Shown here: positions 1 to 6,296 of the stretch, piece by piece
Layout: each line of letters begins with the position of its first letter
How positions within the stretch are numbered: the first letter of the stretch is position 1
DNA from: Smithella sp. UBA2180
Lineage (GTDB): Bacteria; Desulfobacterota; Syntrophia; Syntrophales; Smithellaceae
Length of the DNA: 14,409 bases
Reading direction: 5' to 3'
Assembly: GCA_002327415.1 (NCBI GenBank)
Contig: DCVU01000157.1
Span: 1 to 14,409, forward strand
Program-made: the position numbers and the translations under genes
Notes under the pieces: model-generated
Databases searched by the model: none
What the model was told of the DNA's origin: nothing
What the model saw: only the letters and a program-made list of their open reading frames with translations

Positions 1-22
1 CTGATTTTCTTTTGATTTCCAA

Positions 23-715
23 TCACCTGTAAAATGAATTAATGCTCTTGGCCAGAGCCTTGGCAATTTCTGTTTGCGTGTTTACAGAAAGCAATTTCTT
101 TCTGTCTTCAGGATTAGTCGCAAAGCCCATTTCCACACTCACAGCCGGAACAAACAAACCTTCAGTTACCGGCAAATCAGCCTTCCGCAAACCCCTGCCC
201 TTTCGCGGGAATAAAACATTCATGTTTTCCTGAATGATTTTTGCCATCTTTAAAGAATCATTCTGGTATTTATTTTTCAACTGCGAGGCATTGTCTTTCG
301 CTGTCTTTTTTTCTTTTATTGCTTCTTCACCGAACCACGGGTAATAAATCTCGAAACCGGAGGCATCTTTGCCCAATCCTCCATTAACGTGAAGACTTAT
401 AAAAAAGTCCGGTTTGATTTTTTTAATACTATCTTTGCGGTCTTCCATGTCCACTGTTTTATCTGAATCACGGGTTAAAAATACTTCCAGATTATTTCCC
501 CTGGCCAGCGCTTGCTTTAACGATAAAGCAACTGCCAGCGTAATATCTTTTTCGGAAACATCAGTGGACATTTTAACGCCCTGCTCCTTCCCTCCGTGCG
601 CCGGATCGATGAGTATTATTTTCTTTTTACCCGTAGCGGATAAATCGCCACTCGTAAGAATTAATAAGGACATTAAAATGCCCATGATCAGCAATATTTT
701 CTTCTTATCCAACAT
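23..715 (-). CDS. N-acetylmuramoyl-L-alanine amidase (Amidase_3 family), exported
   Basis: Zinc amidase that cleaves the bond between N-acetylmuramic acid and L-alanine of peptidoglycan; expected in the periplasm, in cell separation or wall turnover. With the start at 715 (230 aa) there is a basic N-terminus (MLDKKK) and a hydrophobic stretch at about 6-21, fitting a signal peptide or anchor without a lipobox. Zinc and catalytic residues of the family are visible: H40 in IDPAHGG, E55, H109 in SLHVNG and E195 in VEMGF. The catalytic domain fills the rest; no SPOR, LysM or AMIN domain is present. A GTG in frame at 730 would add five residues, but AGGTGG lies at ideal distance before the ATG at 715, so I chose that. 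It has its own promoter, separate from the upstream relA/spoT operon. The family call is sure; which Ami paralogue it is cannot be told. Confidence 0.93.
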   Translation of the reverse strand: MLDKKKILLIMGILMSLLILTSGDLSATGKKKIILIDPAHGGKEQGVKMSTDVSEKDITLAVALSLKQALARGNNLEVFLTRDSDKTVDMEDRKDSIKKIKPDFFISLHVNGGLGKDASGFEIYYPWFGEEAIKEKKTAKDNASQLKNKYQNDSLKMAKIIQENMNVLFPRKGRGLRKADLPVTEGLFVPAVSVEMGFATNPEDRKKLLSVNTQTEIAKALAKSINSFYR

Positions 716-744
716 AATTTCCACCTGCACTAAATTTGCGCTTG

Positions 745-772
745 CTTATAGCAGAGTCTCTTTGTTTGTCAA
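745..772 (-). promoter_or_regulatory. sigma70-like promoter of the amidase gene
   Basis: Read on the minus strand: a perfect -35 TTGACA (772 to 767), a 16-base spacer and a -10 TATAAG (750 to 745). The predicted start near 738 gives a leader of about 20 bases before the ATG at 715. This is the cleanest promoter in the window. Seen in sequence; activity is inferred. Confidence 0.75.
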
Positions 773-782
773 CAATCAAATG

Positions 783-926
783 TAATTAGTCCCCAGTTAC
801 AGAAGCGAAGCGCGTAACCTAAAGGTCATCTGCGACTGTAACTGGCTGGAGGAATTATCCCAGGAGGGAAGCACCCTGAAGGGCATCTTCGACGACGTGG
901 GACTATATATGGTTTCATACCCGTAA
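783..926 (+). other. GC-richer island: structured element and/or start-less 46-codon open frame
   Basis: Most of the 716-933 gap. On the plus strand, opposite to both neighbours, codons 786-923 are open between a TAA at 783 and a TAA at 924. The conceptual peptide looks protein-like: it contains NWLEELSQEGSTLKG then IFDDVGLYMVSYP. There is no ATG, GTG or TTG in frame before the ATG at codon 42, and no Shine-Dalgarno site, so an intact gene is unlikely; a gene remnant is possible. The same stretch holds nested inverted repeats: AGTCCC 788-793 with GGGACT 899-904, CCAGTTACAG 793-802 with its complement 836-845, and CCCTGAAGGG 874-883. These could form a multibranched RNA. I do not recognise it as any RNA class or riboswitch I know. 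Its base composition differs from the AT-rich flanks. Confidence 0.4.
793..845. repeat. perfect 10-bp inverted repeat with a competing internal hairpin
   Basis: CCAGTTACAG at 793-802 is the exact reverse complement of CTGTAACTGG at 836-845. Inside it, GTTAC 796-800 can instead pair with GTAAC 814-818, and GCG 805-807 with CGC 811-813. The two folds share the 796-800 arm and exclude each other. Seen directly; function unknown. Confidence 0.6.
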
Positions 927-933
927 TAAAATT

Positions 934-3087
934 TCAGAAATGGCGTAATCTCTCAATGGATTTAACAAATTTCAACTGTCTGATTGCCGCTAAGACTTGA
1001 TTGAGTTGATTTAAGCTATTTATGTCGATCACAAAATTGCAGACAGCAACCATGTTGATTGTTTCTATCTGCGCGTAACTTATATTGATGTCAAAAGACG
1101 AGATAACGGAACTAACTTCCGTCAAAACGCCCTTGATATCATCACATACAATTCTAATGTGCACGGGATAAGTATTCTCTTCTCTGACATTCCATTCTAT
1201 GCCGACAATCCTCTCTTTACCCATTTTTTTAATGTAGGGACAATTCTTTGTATGTACAATGATACCGCGCCCGCGTGAAATATAGCCCGATATTTCATCT
1301 CCGGGAATGGGGTTGCAGCATTTAGCAAAATTTATCAGGACATCGTCCATATCGTCAACGCCAACAAGCGATACACCCATTGACTGCGAAGCAGTTTTTC
1401 TCTTCTTTATCTTATCAATAATCGGCTCAGGAATGCTGACAGGTTCTCCTGCCAGAAAACTATTAACTATGCGCCTGGCTGAAATCCGGCCGAGGCCTAC
1501 TTGAGAAATTAAATCATCAAGACTATTTACGGAGCATTCGGAAAATACCTTTTTAATTTCGTCGGACTTTACATAACTGCTAAACTTTAAATTGTGTCTT
1601 TTAAATTCCTTTTCCAACAAATCACGCCCTAAAACCAAACTGTTTTTCTTCTCTTCTAAATTAATCCAATTTCTGATTTTGGAAATTGCTCTCGTCGTTA
1701 CTGCATTTTTCAGCCAGTCTTTACTGGGATGATGACCTGCCTGAGTTATGATTTCAACTGTCTCACCATTTTGCAGTTTATACTTTAACGGAACTATACT
1801 TTTATTTACTTTAGCGCCGATACACTGATTACCAACATCCGTATGAATGCTGTAGGCAAAATCAATAGGAGTGGCTCCCTTGGGAAAAGATTTGACATCG
1901 CCATTGGGCGTAAAAACATAGACGTCTTCCGGGAATAACGCCAATTTCAGATTGGACATGAATTCCTTCGGATCTTTTATCTCATGCTGTATTTCCATCA
2001 CTTCCCGAAGTTTTTTAATTTGATTTTCTTCACTGCCCTTAAAGGCAAGCCCCTCCTTATAGCGCCAATGAGCAGCAATGCCTTTTTCCGCCCATTCGTG
2101 CATTATTTTAGTCCTGATCTGGATTTCCACTCTTTCTCCGTAAGGCCCGATAACTGTAGTGTGCAACGATTGATAATTATTGGCCTTAGACATGGCGATA
2201 TAATCCTTAAACCTTCCGGGGACAGGCCTCCACAAGGCATGCACTATACTCAGCACTTCATAGCAACTTTTTTCCTGATCGGAATCAAGTATTATGCGAA
2301 AGGCAATAAGGTCATAAACTTCGTCAAAATTTATGTGCTGCTCGTGCATCTTTTTATAAATGCTGTAAAGATGTTTTGCCCTTCCTTCAACTTTGCATTT
2401 AATGGAATATTTCTCCAATTCAGTACTGATAATACTCTTAACTTCTTCTGTATAACGATCGCGGGATTCATTTGTTTTAGCGACTTTTGCAAATAATTCG
2501 TTATATGCATCGGGAGCAATATACTGAAAAGACAAGTCCTCTAATTCCATCCTCATCGAGTTAATTCCGAGACGATTGGCCAATGGCGCATATATATCCA
2601 TAGTTTCTCTGGCTATATAAATTCTTTTATCCTTTGGATGATACTGCAAAGTCCTCATGTTGTGAATACGGTCAGCCAGGCGCACCAGCAAAATCCTAAT
2701 ATCGGCGGACATGGCCAATATCATTTTGCGAAAGTTTTCCGATTGTCTTTCTTCCTGAGAACCAAAAGAGATACGGCTGAGTTTTGTCAATCCTCCTACC
2801 AGAAAAGCCACGTCTCTGCCAAATTCCGTCTCCAGTTGTTCTGCTGTAGTTAAAGTATCTTCAATGGTGTCATGCAACAATCCGCTGATGATTGTCGCGG
2901 CATCCATTTTCATATTTGTCAGGATTCCCGCAACTTCCATAGGGTGAGTAAGATATGGCTCGCCGGACAACCTCACCTGTCCCTGATGCACTGAGGCTGA
3001 GTAAATATATGCTTTCTCTATCATTTCCAGGTCTTCTGGCGGAAGATAAGTTTGGGCTTTATCGATAATATCGTTGATACGTAGCAT
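934..3087 (-). CDS. bifunctional (p)ppGpp synthetase/hydrolase, Rel/SpoT type
   Basis: Long RelA/SpoT homologue (717 aa, normal length) that makes and degrades the stringent-response alarmone (p)ppGpp. The HD hydrolase domain is intact: H48, H72-D73, E76-D77, and D140 within RLADRIHN. In the synthetase domain the charged motif is RFKD (293-296), the signature of bifunctional Rel/SpoT enzymes; monofunctional RelA carries an acidic version. D260 in YDLIAF and E322 in EIQIRT are the expected catalytic residues. A TGS domain follows at about 388-450, then the conserved CC pair (590-591) and a C-terminal ACT domain (about 645-717). It lies 21 bases after proS, so it is the last gene of the ispG-proS operon; GGAA precedes the ATG. 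I expect it to be the main, perhaps only, long RSH enzyme of the cell, but the window cannot show that. Confidence 0.95.
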   Translation of the reverse strand: MLRINDIIDKAQTYLPPEDLEMIEKAYIYSASVHQGQVRLSGEPYLTHPMEVAGILTNMKMDAATIISGLLHDTIEDTLTTAEQLETEFGRDVAFLVGGLTKLSRISFGSQEERQSENFRKMILAMSADIRILLVRLADRIHNMRTLQYHPKDKRIYIARETMDIYAPLANRLGINSMRMELEDLSFQYIAPDAYNELFAKVAKTNESRDRYTEEVKSIISTELEKYSIKCKVEGRAKHLYSIYKKMHEQHINFDEVYDLIAFRIILDSDQEKSCYEVLSIVHALWRPVPGRFKDYIAMSKANNYQSLHTTVIGPYGERVEIQIRTKIMHEWAEKGIAAHWRYKEGLAFKGSEENQIKKLREVMEIQHEIKDPKEFMSNLKLALFPEDVYVFTPNGDVKSFPKGATPIDFAYSIHTDVGNQCIGAKVNKSIVPLKYKLQNGETVEIITQAGHHPSKDWLKNAVTTRAISKIRNWINLEEKKNSLVLGRDLLEKEFKRHNLKFSSYVKSDEIKKVFSECSVNSLDDLISQVGLGRISARRIVNSFLAGEPVSIPEPIIDKIKKRKTASQSMGVSLVGVDDMDDVLINFAKCCNPIPGDEISGYISRGRGIIVHTKNCPYIKKMGKERIVGIEWNVREENTYPVHIRIVCDDIKGVLTEVSSVISSFDINISYAQIETINMVAVCNFVIDINSLNQLNQVLAAIRQLKFVKSIERLRHF

Positions 3088-3108
3088 TAAGTTTCCAATT
3101 TATTTGCG

Positions 3109-4821
3109 CTATAATTCCTGCGCTATAATTTGCTTTACTTGTTGTACTATCTCCGGAAGCGGATATAATTTATTTTCTCCGGTTTTTCTAATTTTCAATT
3201 CAACATTTCCCTGAACAAGATTTTTCTGGCCGATAACAATTCTTAGCGGAATTCCGATCAAGTCGGCATCTTTAAACTTTACACCGGCTCTTTCATCGCG
3301 ATCATCTAAAATAACCTCAATGCCCTCGGCAAGCATGGAACTATAGAGATTTTCCGCGGCTTTCATGACCGTTTCCTCGTTTACATTTACCGGTGTGATA
3401 ATTACGTGGTATGGCGCCAAAGGCATGGGCCAGATAATTCCGTTTTCATCGTGATTTTGCTCAATACCGGCGGCAACTGTCCGTCCGATTCCAATTCCAT
3501 AACAGCCCATTATCATGATTTTTTCCTGACCGTCTTTATCAAGATATACGGCTTTCATAGCTTTGCTGTACTTTGTTCCCAGTTTAAAAACATGTCCTAC
3601 TTCAATACCCCGCGCGAATTTAATGTCACCGCCGCAGCGGGGGCATTTGTCCTGCCCGGTAACAACGCGAAAATCAGCAAAGGCCTGAATTTGAAAATCC
3701 CTGCCAATATTGACATTTCTATAGTGGTAATCTTCTTTATTGGCACCGGTGACAAAATTGATCATGTCGATTACAGAATAATCCAGGAGCACTGGTATTT
3801 TAATATTGACCGGTCCGGCAAATCCTCTTGGCGCGCCGGTTGTTTTCATAATAATTTCATCAGAGGCAAGTTCCACCTCCGTTGCACCTAAATAATTTTT
3901 CACTTTTATCTCGTTGACTTCGTGATCACCGCGGATAAGTACAGCGTACTGTTTGTCATCGGCATTGAAAATCAAGGTTTTCACGATATCCTGAGGATTC
4001 ACGTCTAAAAAAGCGCTGACCTCTTCAATTGTGCGCGCGTTCGGGGTATTAATTTCTTCCAGGGGAAGCCAGTCCTCTTCATATATTTCTTTTTTCTCCG
4101 GACAGGCTACTTCGGCCTTTTCCAGGTTGGCAGCATAAGTGCATTTATCGCAAAATACCATTGCATCTTCGCCGGATTCGGCCATTACCATAAACTCATG
4201 CGAATATTTCCCGCCGATACTGCCGGAATCTGCTTCCACCGGACGGAATTTTAAACCGCAACGGCGGAAGATATTATTATAAGCGGCAAACATCTTCTCG
4301 TAACTTTTTTCCGCGCCTTCTTCATCGACATCAAAACTATAGGCATCTTTCATCCCGAATTCGCGGCAACGCATCACGCCAAAGCGCGGGCGTACTTCAT
4401 CGCGGAATTTTGTTTGAATCTGATAAAGGTTGCGCGGTAACTGACGATAGGTTTTTATATCGTTGCGCACCAGAGAGGTGATTACTTCTTCATGAGTCGG
4501 CCCCAGGCAGTATTCATGATCATGACGATCGCGAAATCTCAACAGTTCCTTTCCGTAATGCTCCCATCGGCCTGATTCCTGCCACAGCTCCGTGGGTTGG
4601 ACCATGGGCATATGAACTTCCTGAGCGCCGGCTTTATTCATCTCCTCCCGGATAATTTGTTCCAGTTTGCGAATAACCCGATAACCCAACGGCAGGTATG
4701 AATATATGCCGCTGGTCAATTTTCTGATCATACCCGCTCTGATCATCAGTTGCTGGCTTATAACCTCAGCATCTGAAGGCACTTCCCTGCCGGTAGGCAA
4801 AAACATTTCTGAATAACGCAT
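3109..4821 (-). CDS. proS: prolyl-tRNA synthetase, bacterial type with editing domain
   Basis: Class II aminoacyl-tRNA synthetase that charges tRNA-Pro with proline (570 aa, normal for the bacterial form). Motif 1 lies around 38-76 (GIYSYLPLGYRVIRKLEQ and on), motif 2 around 138-163 (FRDEVRPRFG, then CREFGMKDAYSF), and motif 3 at 440-447 (CYGIGIGR). The insertion (INS) domain, which hydrolyses mischarged Ala-tRNA-Pro, sits between motifs 2 and 3 at about 222-405 and includes GDHEVNEIKVKN. Two CxxC pairs, 224-227 (CDKC) and 393-396 (CPRC), border this insertion and could bind zinc; that is inference. The C-terminal 95 or so residues are the anticodon-binding domain. The start overlaps the ispG stop by one base (TAATG), implying translational coupling. 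Confidence 0.97.
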   Translation of the reverse strand: MRYSEMFLPTGREVPSDAEVISQQLMIRAGMIRKLTSGIYSYLPLGYRVIRKLEQIIREEMNKAGAQEVHMPMVQPTELWQESGRWEHYGKELLRFRDRHDHEYCLGPTHEEVITSLVRNDIKTYRQLPRNLYQIQTKFRDEVRPRFGVMRCREFGMKDAYSFDVDEEGAEKSYEKMFAAYNNIFRRCGLKFRPVEADSGSIGGKYSHEFMVMAESGEDAMVFCDKCTYAANLEKAEVACPEKKEIYEEDWLPLEEINTPNARTIEEVSAFLDVNPQDIVKTLIFNADDKQYAVLIRGDHEVNEIKVKNYLGATEVELASDEIIMKTTGAPRGFAGPVNIKIPVLLDYSVIDMINFVTGANKEDYHYRNVNIGRDFQIQAFADFRVVTGQDKCPRCGGDIKFARGIEVGHVFKLGTKYSKAMKAVYLDKDGQEKIMIMGCYGIGIGRTVAAGIEQNHDENGIIWPMPLAPYHVIITPVNVNEETVMKAAENLYSSMLAEGIEVILDDRDERAGVKFKDADLIGIPLRIVIGQKNLVQGNVELKIRKTGENKLYPLPEIVQQVKQIIAQEL

Positions 4822-5912
4822 TAACCTTTCTTCCTTTCCTTAATCATAAAATTTATTTCTTCCAGTAAAACTTTCACGAAGTCTTTTTCTTTAATTTTTT
4901 TAAAGGCTTTCCCTTTTTTAAAAAGAATCCCCTGCCCCCTGCCTCCGGCAATACCGATATCCGCATCCGCAGCTTCACCCGGCCCGTTTACAACACAGCC
5001 CATTAAAGCCACTTTCAAATAATCTTTTTTGCCGGCAAGCGCTTTCTCAATTTTATCGGTTAGGCTTAAAAGATCAATTTCACAACGTCCGCATGTCGGA
5101 CAGGAAACAATATCCGGCCCGATCTTTCTAATGTTCAACGCCCGCAAAATGCCATAGGCAACGGGAATCTCGCAAACAGGATTGCCGGTAACGGAAACTC
5201 TTATCGTATCGCCGATACCTTCATAAAGAAGCGTTCCTATTCCCAGCGCTGATTTTATCGCGGCATTAACCAATGAGCCGGCTTCAGTTACTCCCAGATG
5301 CAGGGGATAGTCGGTTTTGGCGGAAATTGCGCGATAAGCTTCTATCATGGTGGGAACATCCGATGATTTCAGGGATAATTTTATTTTTCTAAAGCCCTGA
5401 TGCTCAAAAAAATCAATATTCCGCAAAGCACTCTCTGTAAGGGCTTCCGCCGTCGCTCCTCCGAATTCCAGCAATAAATCTTTTTGCAGAGAACCGGAAT
5501 TAACACCGATACGAATTACTATTTCCCGTTCTTTGGCAACTTTGATGATTTGGCAAATTTTATCCCGAGCGATATTGCCGGGGTTGATCCTGATACCGGC
5601 TACCCCTTGCTTCATGGCATCTATAGCCAACCGGTAATCAAAATGAATATCCGCTATCAGGGGTAATTTTATTTTCTTTTTTATATGCGGCAGAGCCTCC
5701 ACAGCTTCTTTATCAGGCAGGGCAACGCGGATAACTTCGCATCCGGCTTTTTCAAGAGCTTTAATCTGTGCGACAGTAGCTTTGACATCCCGCGTATCCG
5801 TATTCGTCATCGATTGCACAACAACCGGTGCATCTCCACCTACTTGCACATAATCAATATTTATTTTTTTTGTTTTTCTTCTCTTTATTAAGGATAAATG
5901 TTCCACAAGCAT
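4821..5912 (-). CDS. ispG: 4-hydroxy-3-methylbut-2-enyl-diphosphate synthase (IspG/GcpE)
   Basis: Iron-sulfur enzyme of the MEP pathway that reductively converts MEcPP to HMBPP, for isoprenoid precursors such as undecaprenyl and quinone tails. At 363 aa it is the short two-domain bacterial form. The TIM-barrel part starts near residue 14 (VQVGG, then VQSMTNTDTRDV). The [4Fe-4S] ligands are all present: C271 and C274 in SCPTCGRC, C306 and E313 in MGCVVNGPGEA. An extra C277 also occurs there. First gene of the ispG-proS-relA/spoT operon; its stop overlaps the proS start. The ribosome site before the ATG at 5912 is poor (GAGAAG), and a GTG two codons in is an alternative start. No strong promoter is visible in the gap upstream. 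Confidence 0.97.
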   Translation of the reverse strand: MLVEHLSLIKRRKTKKINIDYVQVGGDAPVVVQSMTNTDTRDVKATVAQIKALEKAGCEVIRVALPDKEAVEALPHIKKKIKLPLIADIHFDYRLAIDAMKQGVAGIRINPGNIARDKICQIIKVAKEREIVIRIGVNSGSLQKDLLLEFGGATAEALTESALRNIDFFEHQGFRKIKLSLKSSDVPTMIEAYRAISAKTDYPLHLGVTEAGSLVNAAIKSALGIGTLLYEGIGDTIRVSVTGNPVCEIPVAYGILRALNIRKIGPDIVSCPTCGRCEIDLLSLTDKIEKALAGKKDYLKVALMGCVVNGPGEAADADIGIAGGRGQGILFKKGKAFKKIKEKDFVKVLLEEINFMIKERKKG

Positions 5913-5994
5913 CAGCTTCTCAATTAATTTTTTAAGTCATGGGATTCCCAAAGTAAACATTGGTAATCCATTCCGCATCAAGTTACAGTATATT

Positions 5995-6016
5995 TTATCC
6001 CTGCTTCGCGGGATAA
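5995..6016. repeat. 7-bp inverted repeat with GCTTCGC loop
   Basis: TTATCCC (5995-6001) and GGGATAA (6010-6016) pair perfectly. The loop TGCTTCGC can add two more G-C pairs around TTC. On the minus strand it is followed by AAATAT rather than a U run, so it is a weak terminator candidate at most. Confidence 0.6.
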
Positions 6017-6074
6017 TTCGACTAGCGCTTCAAACTTCATTTCTTTCGTTTTCAGCAAGTCTCATTACAACTTA

Positions 6075-6106
6075 CAAATATTACCGCACTTCGTTTGTAA
6101 TATTTG
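6075..6106. repeat. 10-bp perfect hairpin, module 1 of the stem-loop array
   Basis: CAAATATTAC (6075-6084) pairs perfectly with GTAATATTTG (6097-6106) around the 12-base loop CGCACTTCGTTT. TCATTA lies 7 bases before it (6062-6067). The top of the stem and the loop resemble the internal hairpin at 796-818 read on the minus strand. Confidence 0.65.
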
Positions 6107-6125
6107 AGTTTCATTAATTCGGCCA

Positions 6126-6179
6126 ACAAACTTCAGTGCACCTATAGTACCCTTTAGGGTATTTGTTTCTGAAGTTTGT
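6126..6179. repeat. 11-bp perfect hairpin with an inner hairpin, module 2
   Basis: ACAAACTTCAG (6126-6136) pairs perfectly with CTGAAGTTTGT (6169-6179). Inside, TACCC (6148-6152) pairs with GGGTA (6157-6161) around TTTA. TCATTAAT occurs on both sides, at 6111-6118 and 6183-6190. Confidence 0.65.
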
Positions 6180-6215
6180 ATCTCATTAATAACACGTGAA
6201 TTAATCTTAGGCAAT

Positions 6216-6253
6216 GAGTAATTTGTATTGGAAATGGCCAATGCAAATTACTC
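6216..6253. repeat. 16-position near-perfect hairpin, module 3; possible end of the PurF-like operon
   Basis: GAGTAATTTG (6216-6225) pairs with CAAATTACTC (6244-6253). ATTGG (6227-6231) pairs with CCAAT (6238-6242), with one T/G step between the two stems. It lies 44 bases after the PurF-like stop on the minus strand and could stop or stabilise that transcript, but no U run follows. TCATTAAT lies 25 bases before it on the plus strand. Confidence 0.6.
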
Positions 6254-6296
6254 TTTAGAAAATTATTTTTAGCGCAGAAGTAAAAAACGATCTAGT

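Larger units (their letters stand above)
5913..6296. other. 384-bp gap without a gene, rich in inverted repeats
   Basis: Lies after the PurF-like gene and before ispG on the minus strand. I see no convincing coding region. A plus-strand frame is open from about 5911 to 6117 but lacks a start codon and Shine-Dalgarno site. The gap contains four perfect inverted repeats (listed separately) and three copies of TCATTA at 6062, 6111 and 6183, each just before a hairpin. CAAACTTCA occurs directly at 6031 and 6127, and inverted at 6170-6178. No clear sigma70 promoter for ispG was found; AGTATA at 5987-5992 gives a minus-strand TATACT but has no good -35. Confidence 0.6.

Noticed and set aside
788..904. 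Known riboswitch, 6S RNA, SRP RNA or tmRNA in the gap before the amidase
   Set aside because: I compared the visible stems and conserved words with SRP (GGAAGCAG core), 6S, tmRNA tail, ykkC, c-di-GMP, cobalamin and FMN motifs as remembered. None fits beyond short chance matches such as GGGAAGCA.
1984..2496. Long plus-strand open frame of 170 codons antisense to relA/spoT
   Set aside because: It lies wholly within the well-supported relA/spoT gene, has unremarkable low-complexity hydrophobic translation and no family resemblance; a shadow frame. The same holds for the plus-strand frame at 3406-3891 inside proS.
5913..5990. Promoter for the ispG operon close to the start codon
   Set aside because: Minus-strand TATACT (5992 to 5987) and TTGATG/TTTACT pairs exist, but each lacks one good hexamer or proper spacing, so I did not list any as a feature.
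6111..6190. Integron attC site or small insertion with target duplication (TCATTAAT on both sides of a hairpin)
   Set aside because: The attC core consensus (RYYYAAC / GTTRRRY) is not met, no integrase is near, and a third TCATTA copy at 6062 argues for a repeated module rather than a target duplication.
6215..6259. Fourteen-codon plus-strand ORF inside the module 3 hairpin (starts MSNLYWKWP)
   Set aside because: Too short to judge, no ribosome site, and its codons are dictated by the inverted repeat arms.
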